Assembly (NCBI RefSeq): GCF_000719475.1
Contig: NZ_JOGO01000016.1
Coordinates: 1 to 64,000 of the forward strand
Reading direction: 5' to 3'
Source: Streptomyces sp. NRRL F-5630
GTDB taxonomy: Bacteria > Actinomycetota > Actinomycetes > Streptomycetales > Streptomycetaceae
Length of the DNA: 64,000 nt
The translations under genes and the position numbers were made by a program. Under the pieces are notes generated by a model. It was given only the letters and a program-made list of their open reading frames with translations. It did not search any database and was not told the origin of the DNA. Positions 48,525 to 58,362 of this stretch are shown here, one piece after another (the first letter of the stretch is position 1; every line of letters begins with the position of its first letter).

Positions 48525-50261
48525 CTAGCCCATGAACGTCACATCGGTAATGGCTTGCTTGTATCCGGCACCGCTGAAGCCGTCCTTGGCCGCGTACGGC
48601 ATGGCCGTGATCCACATGACCACGTAGCGGGCCTTCACGGGCTTCTTGGCCTTGATGGTGACCTTGGAGCCGCTGGTGGAGTTGTCCGCGATCTTCTTCA
48701 TCCCGGAGAGCGGGGCGGAGGAGGTGAGCGAGTCGGTGGCGTAGAGCGTCACCGTCGTGTGATCGCCGGGGTACAGCATGTCTATCGACGCCGTGGAGAG
48801 GTTCTTCTCGGACCCGAGGTCGTAGGTGATGCCCACGCCCTTCTTGAAGGCCGGGTTCATGTCGGGGCCGTCCGCGTAGGACTTCGTCCGCCAGTAGGTG
48901 TCGCCCTTGCCGTCGTACGTGAACCCCACCTGGTCGGTGTGCTGCGGGGTGCCGTCCGGGTAGTACTCGGCCGCGTCCTTGACGGGGAGCTGCTTGGGGG
49001 TGGCGGCGGCCTTCTCGCCGGAGCCCTTGTCGATCGTCGAGTCGCTCTTCGGCTTCTCGGGGCTCTTGTCGAGGAAGGTGTCCGCGAGCTGCCAGCTGCC
49101 GAGGCCGAGGGCCACGATGAGCAGACCGGACACACCCCACTTGAGCGCGCGCCCGGTGCGTCCCTGGAGCGGGGGCGGCGGGGCGGGAGGCGCCTGGGGC
49201 GGTGTGGGACCCGCGGGCGGCCGCCCGTACGGGTTCTGCGGGAAGGCGGGGGCCTGGTACTCGGGCGGCGCGGTGTAGGCAGGCTCGGGCGGGCGGATGC
49301 GGGGCAGCTCGTCGACCGCCGCGGCGAGCTCCGCGGGCGTGGTGCAGGGCGGCTCCTGCCGCGAGGCGGTGGCGCCCTCGTTGGCGAGCGCGCGCACGGA
49401 CAGCTCCGACAGGCCCCGGTGGACACCGGCGCGGACCTGGTCGGGCGGGAGCAGACCGACGCCCTTGGGCAGTCCCGAGAGTCCGTAGGCGTCGTCCTCG
49501 TACGGCCAGCGCTGCGTGAGGGAGGCGTACAGGAGGGCGCCGATGGCCTCCGTGTCGGCGCGGGCGGGGTCCTCGGTCGTGACGCCGCGCAGCGCGGCGT
49601 TGACGGCGAGTCCGCGGATCCGGTACTGGCCGGTCGACGTGCGCAGCACGGAGCCCGGGTTGAGCCGGAGGTGGGAGAGACCGGCCCGGTGGGCCGCCGC
49701 CATCGCCTGGGAGACGTGGCGGACCATCTCGTACGCCTCGTGCGCCTCCAGCGGTCCGGCGGCGAGCAGTGTGGTCAGCTCGGTGGCGTCGGGGAGCCAC
49801 TCGTGGACGACGTAGACGAGGTCGTTGTCCTCGACGGCGTCCAGGATCTGCACGAAGCGCGGATCGCTGAGGAGGGCCGTGGAGCGGGCCGCCGCGAGGA
49901 CCTCGCGGGCACGGGGGTGCTCGGAGGGCAGGAGGTGGACGCCGACCGCGCGGCGGAGTTTTTCGTCCACGGCGCGCCAGCTGCTGAAGCCGTCGAGCCG
50001 GGTGAGGCACTCCTCCAGGCGGTAGCGTCTGGCCAGCTTGTGGCCGCTGTGCAGCTCGGGAGGCGTGGCGGACTCGGCCCCGCCGGTGGGGGGCTCCGCC
50101 TCGCTCTCCTCCTCCTCGCTGTGCTGTGTGTCCTCGTGCCCGGTGTCCCGCTCGGGGGCACCGGCCTTCGCGTCGGCCGTGGCCTGCTCCGCCTGAGCGG
50201 TCTGCGGTTCCTGACCGCTTTCCCGGGCCACGTCGACGGCAGACGTGCTGCGTTCCGCCAC
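48525..50261 (-). CDS. Membrane pseudokinase, MviN-associated type
   Basis: A 578-residue protein. After an acidic tail (1-75) comes a protein-kinase fold (about 75-330) without catalytic residues: the Lys position reads AVGVHLLP, HRD is replaced by HLRLNPGSV, and DFG by RIRGLAV. A Pro-rich linker, one membrane helix (about 370-390) and an extracellular beta-sandwich that looks discoidin-like (about 425-578, TYWRTKSYAD..GITYDLG) follow. In mycobacteria this architecture is fused to MviN; its phosphorylated form is bound by FhaA. Here it is a separate gene 110 nt after murJ. The start is a GTG at 50261. Confidence 0.88.
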   Translation of the reverse strand: MAERSTSAVDVARESGQEPQTAQAEQATADAKAGAPERDTGHEDTQHSEEEESEAEPPTGGAESATPPELHSGHKLARRYRLEECLTRLDGFSSWRAVDEKLRRAVGVHLLPSEHPRAREVLAAARSTALLSDPRFVQILDAVEDNDLVYVVHEWLPDATELTTLLAAGPLEAHEAYEMVRHVSQAMAAAHRAGLSHLRLNPGSVLRTSTGQYRIRGLAVNAALRGVTTEDPARADTEAIGALLYASLTQRWPYEDDAYGLSGLPKGVGLLPPDQVRAGVHRGLSELSVRALANEGATASRQEPPCTTPAELAAAVDELPRIRPPEPAYTAPPEYQAPAFPQNPYGRPPAGPTPPQAPPAPPPPLQGRTGRALKWGVSGLLIVALGLGSWQLADTFLDKSPEKPKSDSTIDKGSGEKAAATPKQLPVKDAAEYYPDGTPQHTDQVGFTYDGKGDTYWRTKSYADGPDMNPAFKKGVGITYDLGSEKNLSTASIDMLYPGDHTTVTLYATDSLTSSAPLSGMKKIADNSTSGSKVTIKAKKPVKARYVVMWITAMPYAAKDGFSGAGYKQAITDVTFMG

Positions 50262-50371
50262 CGTCGTCCCTGCCTCCCCATCCGTTGCGCGCCCGTTGTG
50301 GCGCCGAACCAATTGTGCCCACGGACCGGCGTAATGCACGACACGCGGTGAGCGCCGAGGGTTGTGCCCGT

Positions 50372-52609
50372 TCAGCGGCCGAGCCGTCCGCGCACCATAC
50401 CGATCATGGAGTTGAGCTCTGCGATCCGCATCCTCCGTGCTGCCACGTAGAAAACTCCGAGCAGGGCGATTCCGCCCACGACCAGGGAGATCAGCGCGCC
50501 GCCCGCCCCGTTGCCGAGTGCCTTGAGGAGGGCGTAGGCGAGGCCGCCGCCGACGAGGGCCGCCGGGATGGACGCGCCGATGAGCCGCGCGTAGGTCCGT
50601 ACGACGTGCGCGCCGTCCAGATCGCCTCCCAGCCGCTTGCGCAGGCGCCGCCAGGCGATGCCCACGCCGACGACGTAGGCGAGCCCGTAGGAGCCCGCCA
50701 TCCCGGCGACCGCCCAGCGGGCGGGGAGCACGAGGAAGCACAGCCCGGAGGCCGCGGCGTTGGTCACGGCGACGATCACGGTGTTGTAGAAGGGGGTGCG
50801 GGTGTCCTCGTAGGCGTAGAAACCGCGCAGGACGACGTACTGCACCGAGTACGGGATGAGACCGAGGCCGAAGGCCATCAGGACGAAGCCGATGCCGCGC
50901 GCGCCCTCGCTGCCCGAGCCCGCGTAGAGCAGCAGCGTGGTCGGCACGCCGAGGGCGAGGAACGCGAAGGCGCACGGGACGATCGCGACGGCGGAGGTGC
51001 GCAGCCCGTAGGAGATGTCCTCGCGGACCGCGGCGGCGTCGCCGTCCGCCGCGGCGCGTGAGATGCGCGGCAGGACGGCCGTCATGACCGAGACCGTGAT
51101 GATCGCCTGCGGCATCTGCCACAGCAGCAGCGCGTAGTTGTACGCAGTGATGCCGGTGCCGGTGACGCCGTCCTTCTCGGCGGCGTGCCCGGCGGCGGTC
51201 GCGAGCTGGGTGACGACGACCATGCCGAGCTGGTTGGCGAGGACGAAGAGGAAGGTCCACTTGGCGAGGCCGATCGCCTTGCCGAGGCCGTGGCCGCGCC
51301 AGTCGAAGCGGAGCCGGAGCTTGAAGCCGGCGTCGCGGAGGTAGGGGACCATGGCGAGCGCCTGGACGACGAGACCGAGCAACGTGCCGATGCCGAGGAG
51401 CCGCACGCCGTCCGGGGTGACGTTCCCGGCGCTCACGCCGGAGGAGGTGTAGCCGCCGAAGACCCAGATGAACGCGCCGAACGTGGCGATGATGACGATG
51501 TTGTTGAGGACCGGGGTCCACATCATGGCGCCGAAGCGGCCGCGTGCGTTGAGGATCTGCCCGAGGACGACGTGGACGCCCATGAAGAACATCGTGGGCA
51601 GGCAGTAGCGGGCGAACTCGATCGCCACCGCGCGCTGCGACGGGTCGTTGGCGATCTCCGTCGACATGAGCCGGATGAAGAGGGGCGCAGCCAGGACACA
51701 GACGAGGGTGACCGCGGCCATGAGCGAGACGACGAGGGTGAGGAGCCGGTTGGCGTACGCCTCGCCGCCGTCGTCGTCGTTCTTCATCGCGCGGACGAGC
51801 TGCGGGATGAAGACGGCGTTGAGGGCGCCGCCACCGACGAGGACGTAGATCATCGTCGGCAGTGTGTTGGCGACCTGGTAGGTGTCGTTGAGCGTGCCGA
51901 CGCCGATCGCGCCGGCGACGACGAGGGTGCGCAGGAAGCCGGTGATGCGGGAGACGATCGTGCCCGCTGCCATGAGCGCGCTGGACTTCAGCAGGCTCGC
52001 GGCCCGGTTGGCCTTCGCGGGCGCGGCGGCGGGGGCCTCGGGCTCCGGTTCGGGCGCCGGGGGGTGGGCCGCGGGTGCGCTAGTGCCCTGCTGGTCGCGG
52101 TAGAGGTGGGCGAAGGCGTTCTGCTCCTCGCCGGGGCGCCCGCCGATGATGCGGTCGACGCCGACGAACTTGGTCGTCCGCGGGTCGTCCCCGTACGGCA
52201 GGTGCTGCGAGGGGCCTTCGGGCTCGGGGGCGGGGGTCCGCGCCCACAGGCGGGGGTCGGGGCCCTGGGGAGCGGCGGGCGGGGGGCTGTAGAGCGGGCC
52301 GTTCTCCTGGTAGGTGCCGGGCGGTGGCGGGGGGTGCGCCGAGCGGTCGTAGTACGCCTCGGTGACGGGGTCCTGGGCGTACGGGTTCTGGCCGCCGTAG
52401 GGGTCCTGCTGGTAGGCGTCCTGGAGGTAGGCGTCGTGCGGGGGCTGGGCGGTCTGCGGGGGCGGCGGGTACTGCTGGGGGGCCGGCCCGGGGTACGGCT
52501 GTGCCGGGCCGGGCTGTGCGGCGGGGCCGTCCTGCCCCGGCGGTTGCTGCCCGTCCGGGGCGGGGCCGCTCGCGCCCTGCCCACGGTCACCGTCGTACGG
52601 CGCGTTCAT
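50372..52609 (-). CDS. murJ: Lipid II flippase MurJ (MviN)
   Basis: A 745-residue MOP-superfamily transporter that flips lipid II across the membrane. About 195 residues of Pro/Gln/Tyr-rich cytoplasmic tail precede about 14 membrane helices. The conserved TIVSRITGFLRTLVVA start and GARGRFG-like loop (NARGRFGAMMWTPVLNN) are present. It lacks the C-terminal pseudokinase of mycobacterial MviN, which is encoded by the next gene. The ATG at 52609 is preceded by GAGGTGGGG on the minus strand. Confidence 0.95.
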   Translation of the reverse strand: MNAPYDGDRGQGASGPAPDGQQPPGQDGPAAQPGPAQPYPGPAPQQYPPPPQTAQPPHDAYLQDAYQQDPYGGQNPYAQDPVTEAYYDRSAHPPPPPGTYQENGPLYSPPPAAPQGPDPRLWARTPAPEPEGPSQHLPYGDDPRTTKFVGVDRIIGGRPGEEQNAFAHLYRDQQGTSAPAAHPPAPEPEPEAPAAAPAKANRAASLLKSSALMAAGTIVSRITGFLRTLVVAGAIGVGTLNDTYQVANTLPTMIYVLVGGGALNAVFIPQLVRAMKNDDDGGEAYANRLLTLVVSLMAAVTLVCVLAAPLFIRLMSTEIANDPSQRAVAIEFARYCLPTMFFMGVHVVLGQILNARGRFGAMMWTPVLNNIVIIATFGAFIWVFGGYTSSGVSAGNVTPDGVRLLGIGTLLGLVVQALAMVPYLRDAGFKLRLRFDWRGHGLGKAIGLAKWTFLFVLANQLGMVVVTQLATAAGHAAEKDGVTGTGITAYNYALLLWQMPQAIITVSVMTAVLPRISRAAADGDAAAVREDISYGLRTSAVAIVPCAFAFLALGVPTTLLLYAGSGSEGARGIGFVLMAFGLGLIPYSVQYVVLRGFYAYEDTRTPFYNTVIVAVTNAAASGLCFLVLPARWAVAGMAGSYGLAYVVGVGIAWRRLRKRLGGDLDGAHVVRTYARLIGASIPAALVGGGLAYALLKALGNGAGGALISLVVGGIALLGVFYVAARRMRIAELNSMIGMVRGRLGR

Positions 52610-52656
52610 GGTCTACCCCACCTCATCGTCCCCTGGCCCGGGAGCCACGACATTGC

Positions 52657-55080
52657 TCAGCGGTCCACTCTCTCACCCGCACCGGAACGCTCGATGTTTT
52701 CGCTTCCGGTGTCGGGGCCCGCCGCGGAGTCCCCCGGCGGGTTCTCGGCGGGGGACTCCGGGCTGTCCGTGGCGGGGTCGCGCGGCGTGTCCTCGCCCGC
52801 AGGGGCGGGGCCGCCGTCCCCGGGGCCCTGGGGCCCGGGCGCGGTGTCGGCGCCGCCGGTGCCGTCCTCGCGGGCGCGGCGCTTGCGCTGGGTGTACATC
52901 CGGAGCCCGGCGAGGACGAGGAGCAGGACGCCGCCGGCGATGATCAGCATGACGGTCGAGGTGACCTCGGTGGCGTCCACGCTGAACTCGACGGGCTGCC
53001 CGTAGGGCCGGTTGTCGTCCGTGACCAGCTGTGCCTTCACCAGCACCGGGCCGTTGGCGTTGATCGTCGTGTCGAACTTCACCGTCTGGCTGTGCCCGGC
53101 GCCGATCTTGACCGGGCGTTCCTCCCAGGGGCCCTCGCCGATCTTGAGGCGTGTGGGTTTGGTGGAAGTCAGCCGCACCTTGAGGTGGCGCGCGTCCTGG
53201 AGCAGGTTGTTCTGCACCGTGACCGGGATGGTGGCGCTGTGGCCCGAGAGCTTCGCGTCCGTCTTCGGGATGAGCCGCACCTGCCGGACGAGCGAGTCGA
53301 GGTAGCCGCGCACGTCGGTGCGGTACGTCGCCGCCTGAGCGGCCCGGCCGCGCCAGGAGGTGGCGACGGCGCGGTCCATGGCGAGACCGAAGGGGGTGAT
53401 GACGCGCTCGGGCTTCTGGAGGATCTCCTGGAAGCTGTCGAGCCCCTTCTGCGTGGTGTGCAGCGAGGTGAAGGCGGCGGTGGGCAGTTCCTGCGCGCGC
53501 AGCGACTTCGGGTACGCGGAGCGCGGCGGCACTCGCGTGTTGGCCTGCGGGTCGGCCTTGGTCTTCGCCGCCTTGTCGAGTTCCTGGGAGAGCGACCAGC
53601 GACCGCCCTGGAGAGCGCGCAGCGCCGTGGCCATCGCCTCGGCCTGGGCTGTCGTGGGAGTGCGCTGCGGGGCGACCACGACCGTGCGCTGCTTCTGCTC
53701 GTTCTGCCGGGTGAGCGCCAGGCTCTGGGCGAGGAAGCGCTGCACCGCGAGGGTGGAGCTCTGCGGGGAGTCCATGGAGCCCTCGAAGGCGGTGGACAGG
53801 CGGCTGTCGCTGACGACCGCGGTGACACCGCCGCCGATGGGCCGGGCGGCCGAGGGCGTGTACAGGAGGCTGTCGGGCTCGCTCAGGCTGTCGCTGCGCG
53901 CGATGACCTTCGTCGCGCCCGCCGAGGTGGCCACGTCGACGATCGAGCGGTCGATCGCCCCGTCCACGGGCCAGGCGTAGTCCGTGCTCACCTTGACGTC
54001 GAGATCGGTGTCGGGGATCGACAGGGTGATCCGGCCGACGTCCGTGGCGGTCTTGAGGCGGGCGAGGGTCGTGGGGATCTTGGCGCCGTTGTGCGCGATC
54101 GAGGCGAGGTCGGGGTCGCCGTAGGGCAGGGCGACGACGGATTGCCCGGTGAGGGCCTTGCCGAGCGCGTTGAGCCAGGTGGCGGCGGCGTCCCGGTTCT
54201 TCTTGGACCCCGCGACGGTCTTGCCGTCCGCGCCGGCGAGCCGGTAGCCGTTGGCCATGTCCGCGACCGTGTTGATCAGGTCGGGGTCGATCACCCAGGT
54301 GACGTCGAGGCTCTTGCCGAGCGAGACCATCCGGTCGAGACGCCCGCCGGGAAGGATCTCCTTCGCCAGGTCGTCGTTCTCGAAGACGTTGTTCTGGTCG
54401 TCGCCACCGCCCACGGTGCGGGCGCCGACGTGGGCGGTCGAGACGAGCGGCCACAGGACCGTCGTTTTCGACTGGCGGGCGGTGGGTTCCGGTTGCCAGG
54501 GGAGGTACGTGCGCTTGATCCCGAGGACCTGTTCCTGCCACGGGACGCCGCTGGTGCGGCCGTCGAAGGAGACGCCGATCTGGTAGACGCCGTCGGCGCC
54601 GAGCTGGAGATCCTTGACCGGCACGGAGACGGAGAAGGACTCCTTCTGCTTCGGCTTCAGCTTGTCGACCTTGTGGTCGTACTTGTCGGCGATCTCGTTG
54701 CCGTCGAGCCCCGGGGTGTAGCCGGAGCGGCCGTCGGCGACGTCGATCGCGCTGCGGCTGCTGAGCAACTGCCCCGCCCGCAGCGCGACGTGCCCCTCGG
54801 TGATCGTCTCCTTGCTGCGGTTGGTGAGCGTCCCGGTCACCGTGACGGTGTCGCCGGCCTCGGGTGCCTCGGGGGTCAGCCCGGTGAGCTGGACGTCGAC
54901 CGTGCGGGAGCCCGTGGGCTCGGCCGCCGCGGGCTGCCGCGGGGTGTCCGCCTGGGCGGGCGTGAGGTGCGCGAGGAGCCCGAGAAGCGGCACCGCCGCC
55001 GTGACGGCCATCACTCGTCGCAGCCGTCGCCGGGCAGGGGAGGGGCAGGGGGTTCGATGGGTTGCTGCCGCCTCGGCCAC
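52657..55080 (-). CDS. DUF6049-type secreted membrane-anchored protein
   Basis: An 807-residue protein. A signal peptide (hydrophobic core about 22-38, end at PAQADT), a large extracellular part with an N-terminal Ig-like beta domain and a central region, and one C-terminal membrane helix (about 718-738) with an acidic, Pro-rich cytoplasmic tail are visible. Such proteins lie directly upstream of murJ in actinobacteria; their function is unknown and an envelope role is inferred. The GTG at 55080 (VAEAAATHRTP) is chosen for the family-like start and GAGGACGGGCG upstream; an ATG just before the signal core (MAVTAAVPL) is an alternative. Confidence 0.87.
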   Translation of the reverse strand: MAEAAATHRTPCPSPARRRLRRVMAVTAAVPLLGLLAHLTPAQADTPRQPAAAEPTGSRTVDVQLTGLTPEAPEAGDTVTVTGTLTNRSKETITEGHVALRAGQLLSSRSAIDVADGRSGYTPGLDGNEIADKYDHKVDKLKPKQKESFSVSVPVKDLQLGADGVYQIGVSFDGRTSGVPWQEQVLGIKRTYLPWQPEPTARQSKTTVLWPLVSTAHVGARTVGGGDDQNNVFENDDLAKEILPGGRLDRMVSLGKSLDVTWVIDPDLINTVADMANGYRLAGADGKTVAGSKKNRDAAATWLNALGKALTGQSVVALPYGDPDLASIAHNGAKIPTTLARLKTATDVGRITLSIPDTDLDVKVSTDYAWPVDGAIDRSIVDVATSAGATKVIARSDSLSEPDSLLYTPSAARPIGGGVTAVVSDSRLSTAFEGSMDSPQSSTLAVQRFLAQSLALTRQNEQKQRTVVVAPQRTPTTAQAEAMATALRALQGGRWSLSQELDKAAKTKADPQANTRVPPRSAYPKSLRAQELPTAAFTSLHTTQKGLDSFQEILQKPERVITPFGLAMDRAVATSWRGRAAQAATYRTDVRGYLDSLVRQVRLIPKTDAKLSGHSATIPVTVQNNLLQDARHLKVRLTSTKPTRLKIGEGPWEERPVKIGAGHSQTVKFDTTINANGPVLVKAQLVTDDNRPYGQPVEFSVDATEVTSTVMLIIAGGVLLLVLAGLRMYTQRKRRAREDGTGGADTAPGPQGPGDGGPAPAGEDTPRDPATDSPESPAENPPGDSAAGPDTGSENIERSGAGERVDR

Positions 55081-55261
55081 GCGCTCGCCCGTCCTCGTCG
55101 TCGTCAGTGGTCGGTGGTTGTCGCTTGATGCGTCCACGCATGGTAACGAGGTCGGCTGGGCCGAAGTGCCGCGGAGTCGGCTGGGCGATCTTGTGAAGGC
55201 CGAGGCCGGGCGCTCCGGCACGATTCGGAGGGCGCGGCGGGGCCACGTACCCTCTCCTGTT

Positions 55262-56731
55262 GTGCCGAACGCCAACCATGACCCCAGCAGTGCACTGAGC
55301 CAGGTGCAGCAGCGCGCGGTGAGCGAGCTGTTGCGTGTCTCGCCCGTCGCGGACGAACTCGCCCGTCGTTTCGAGGAGGCCGGCTTCACGCTGGCGCTGG
55401 TCGGGGGTTCGGTACGGGACGCCCTGCTCGGCAGGCTCGGCAACGACCTCGACTTCACGACCGACGCCCGTCCCGAGGACGTGCTCGCGCTCGTGCGGCC
55501 CTGGGCGGACGCGGTGTGGGAGGTGGGCATCGCCTTCGGCACGGTCGGCTGTCAGAAGGCGGCGCGCGTCGGCGAGGAGGAGCAGAGCTTCCAGATCGAG
55601 GTCACGACGTACCGCTCCGAGGCGTACGACCGCGGTTCCCGCAAACCGCAGGTCTCCTACGGTGACTCGATCGAGGAGGACCTCGTCCGGCGGGACTTCA
55701 CCGTCAACGCGATGGCGGTGTTCCTGCCCGAGAAGCGGTTCGTGGACCCGCACGGCGGCCTGGACGATCTCGCCGCCAAGGCGCTGCGCACGCCGGGCAC
55801 TCCCGAGGCGTCCTTCTCGGACGACCCGCTGCGGATGCTGCGCGCGGCGCGCTTCGCCGCTCAGCTCGACTTCGAGGTGGCTCCCGAGGTGGTCGCCGCG
55901 ATGACGGCGATGGCCGAGCGCATCGACATCGTCTCGGCGGAACGCGTGCAGGGCGAGCTGAACAAGCTGCTGCTCTCCGCCCACCCGGTGAAGGGACTGC
56001 GCCTCCTCGTCGGCACCGGGCTCGCGGACCGGGTGCTCCCCGAACTGCCCGCGCTGCGGCTGGAGAGCGACGAGCACCACCGCCACAAGGACGTCTACGA
56101 GCACTCGCTCACCGTCCTGGAGCAGGCGATTGACCTGGAGGAGGACGGCCCCGACCTCACTCTGCGCCTCGCCGCCCTCCTGCACGACATCGGCAAGCCG
56201 AAGACGCGGCGCTTCGAGGGCGACGGCCGGGTCTCCTTCCACCACCACGAGATCGTGGGCGCCAAGCTCGCCAAGAAGCGGCTGGCGGCGCTCAAGTACT
56301 CCAACGAGCTGATCCGGGACGTCTCCCGGCTCATTGAGCTGCACCTGCGCTTCCACGGCTACGGGACCGGGGAGTGGACCGATTCCGCGGTACGGCGCTA
56401 TGTGCGCGACGCGGGCCCGCTGCTCACCCGGCTCCACAAGCTCACGCGCTCCGACTGCACGACGCGGAACAAGCGCAAGGCCAACGCCCTGGCCCGGGCC
56501 TACGACGGCCTGGAACAGCGGATCGAGGAGTTGCAGGAGCAGGAGGAGCTGGACGCGATCCGCCCCGACCTCGACGGCAACGAGATCATGGCGCTCCTCG
56601 GCATCGCCCCCGGCCCCGCGATCGGCAAGGCGTACGCCTTCCTCCTCGATCTGCGGATGGAGAAGGGCCCCCTCGGCAAGGAGGCGGCCGGCGAGGCGCT
56701 CAGGGAGTGGTGGAGCGCCCAGCAGCAGTGA
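55262..56731 (+). CDS. pcnA: CCA tRNA nucleotidyltransferase
   Basis: A 489-residue class II nucleotidyltransferase that adds or repairs the tRNA 3' CCA end. The catalytic motifs GGSVRDALLGR and DLDFTTDARPEDV (DxD), the EDLVRRDFTVNAMA motif and an HD domain (HRHKDVYEHS, LLHDIGKP) are present. The start is a GTG at 55262 with no ribosome site; TACCCT at 55249-55254 is placed as a -10 box for a leaderless transcript. Both tRNAs in this window lack encoded CCA, consistent with need for this enzyme. Confidence 0.95.
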   Translation: MPNANHDPSSALSQVQQRAVSELLRVSPVADELARRFEEAGFTLALVGGSVRDALLGRLGNDLDFTTDARPEDVLALVRPWADAVWEVGIAFGTVGCQKAARVGEEEQSFQIEVTTYRSEAYDRGSRKPQVSYGDSIEEDLVRRDFTVNAMAVFLPEKRFVDPHGGLDDLAAKALRTPGTPEASFSDDPLRMLRAARFAAQLDFEVAPEVVAAMTAMAERIDIVSAERVQGELNKLLLSAHPVKGLRLLVGTGLADRVLPELPALRLESDEHHRHKDVYEHSLTVLEQAIDLEEDGPDLTLRLAALLHDIGKPKTRRFEGDGRVSFHHHEIVGAKLAKKRLAALKYSNELIRDVSRLIELHLRFHGYGTGEWTDSAVRRYVRDAGPLLTRLHKLTRSDCTTRNKRKANALARAYDGLEQRIEELQEQEELDAIRPDLDGNEIMALLGIAPGPAIGKAYAFLLDLRMEKGPLGKEAAGEALREWWSAQQQ

Positions 56732-56774
56732 GGGAGAACGCCCGGCGGCAGCGCGTGAGCGGATCCTGGCGCGA

Positions 56775-56923
56775 TGTTTCACGTGAAACATGAGGACGTC
56801 CGCCGCAGGGGCGTGCCGCGCGATGTTTCACGTGAAACATGAGGACGTCCGCCGCAGGGGCGTGCCGCGCGATGTTTCACGTGAAACATCCCGAGGTGCC
56901 CCGTGGATGTTTCACGTGAAACA
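56775..56923. repeat. Four perfect parS, three in a 49-bp tandem repeat
   Basis: Perfect TGTTTCACGTGAAACA at 56775-56790, 56824-56839, 56873-56888 and 56908-56923. The first three are spaced exactly 49 bp and the 33 bp between them are identical, so this is a tandem duplication of a parS unit. It fills the gap between convergent pcnA and the MFS gene. Confidence 0.95.
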
Positions 56924-56935
56924 TCCCTCCCCTCC

Positions 56936-58216
56936 TCAGCTCGCCCGCGCCGGTACCCCGAGCGCGCGCCCGGCCAGCACGGCCACGCACGCGTAGATCA
57001 CGGCGACCCCCAGGACGAGCGTGACCGAGCGCCCGTCCCCCGGCAGGACGAGGGCGGAGGCTCCCGCCGCACCGACGAAGGCGACGTTGAAGAGCACGTC
57101 GTACACCGAGAAGACCCGTCCTCGGTAGCCGTCCTCGACCTCGGACTGCACCACGGTGTCGGTCGCGATCTTCGCGCCCTGGGTGATGACGCCGAGGAGG
57201 AAGGCGAGCGCCATCATCACGGGCTCGACGAAGAACGGGCCCGCGAGCCCGGCGAACACCGCCGCGAGGGCCGCGCAGCCCGCGATCCAGCCGAGCGGGC
57301 CGAAGCGCCGGATCGCCCACGGGCTGAGCAGCGCCGCCACGAAGAAGCCCGCCGCCGAGAGGCCGAGGGCGAGCCCGAGCAGGGCGAGGCCGTCCTCCTC
57401 CGTCGTCGACCACGCGTACCGGCAGAGCATCAGCAGGGTGACGGTGAGCGCCCCGTAGCAGAAGCGCAGGAGGGTCATCGCGGCGAGCGAGCGCGCCGCG
57501 GGACGGCGGGCGGGGCCGGCGAGGTGGCGCAGGCCCTGGAGGAGGCCCTGCGCGGACGCGGCGAGCGCGGCGCGTACGTGGGCACGGGGTCGTTCCTCCA
57601 GGGCCGGGCCGAGCACGTCGACCGGGATGCGGAGCGAGGCGAGCGCGGTGGCGAGGTAGAGCGCGGCGCCGAGCAGCACGACGGCGGCGTCCGAGTCCCG
57701 GCCGAGGAGCCGGACGAGGAAGGCCAGACCACCGCCCACCGTGGCGGCGAGAGTCCCGGCGGTCGGGGAGAGCGCGTTGGCCACGACGAGACGGGGGCCG
57801 TCCACGACCCGGGGCAGCGCGGCGGAGAGCCCGGCGAGGACGAAGCGGTTGACCGCGGTGACGCACAGGGCCGCCGCGTAGAAGAGACCGTCGGGGACGC
57901 GGCCGAGGATCAGCACGGCCGTGAGCGCGGCCAGCAGCACGCGCAGCAGGCTGCCGTACAGGAAGACCTGGCGGCGCCGCCAGCGGTCGAGGAAGACGCC
58001 CGCGAAAGGGCCGACGAGAGAGTAGGGGAGCAGCAGGACTGCCATCGCGGAGGCAATCTGGCCCGGGGTCGCCTGCTTCTCCGGGGAGAAGACGACGTAG
58101 GTGGCGAGACCGACCTGGAAGATGCCGTCCGCGGCCTGGGAGAGCAGCCGCACGGTGAGCAGGCGGCGGAACCCGCTCCGCTTCAGCAGGAGACGGAGAT
58201 CGGGGAGGACAGCCAT
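56936..58216 (-). CDS. MFS transporter
   Basis: A 426-residue major facilitator superfamily protein with about 12 membrane helices, including a basic loop GVFLDRWRRRQVF between helices 2 and 3. It resembles the MFS drug or metabolite exporters of the EntS/macrolide-efflux-like group; the substrate is unknown. The ATG at 58216 (MAVLPDLRLLLKRSGFRRLL) is preferred over the upstream in-frame GTG/ATG codons because the first helix follows it directly. No ribosome site is obvious. Confidence 0.9.
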   Translation of the reverse strand: MAVLPDLRLLLKRSGFRRLLTVRLLSQAADGIFQVGLATYVVFSPEKQATPGQIASAMAVLLLPYSLVGPFAGVFLDRWRRRQVFLYGSLLRVLLAALTAVLILGRVPDGLFYAAALCVTAVNRFVLAGLSAALPRVVDGPRLVVANALSPTAGTLAATVGGGLAFLVRLLGRDSDAAVVLLGAALYLATALASLRIPVDVLGPALEERPRAHVRAALAASAQGLLQGLRHLAGPARRPAARSLAAMTLLRFCYGALTVTLLMLCRYAWSTTEEDGLALLGLALGLSAAGFFVAALLSPWAIRRFGPLGWIAGCAALAAVFAGLAGPFFVEPVMMALAFLLGVITQGAKIATDTVVQSEVEDGYRGRVFSVYDVLFNVAFVGAAGASALVLPGDGRSVTLVLGVAVIYACVAVLAGRALGVPARAS

Positions 58217-58252
58217 GCGGCACAGCTTCACACGCGGGGTACGGGCTCCCGC

Positions 58253-58285
58253 GCACAGGTACGGCGAAGGGGCCCGTACCTGTGC
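58253..58285 (-). terminator. Terminator after inositol phosphate synthase gene
   Basis: GCACAGGTACGG (58253-58264) pairs with its complement at 58274-58285 around a 9-nt loop, about 80 nt after the ino1 stop. Confidence 0.7.
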
Positions 58286-58362
58286 GGTACGAGCCCCTCC
58301 GGACACACGGTTCCCGGCGCTCATCGCCGCGGGGGCGGTGGGCCGGACGGAGTGTCAGCCGC

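Noticed and set aside
56775..56923. CRISPR-like array of regularly spaced palindromes
   Set aside because: Repeats are parS with identical, not unique, spacers, and no cas genes are present.
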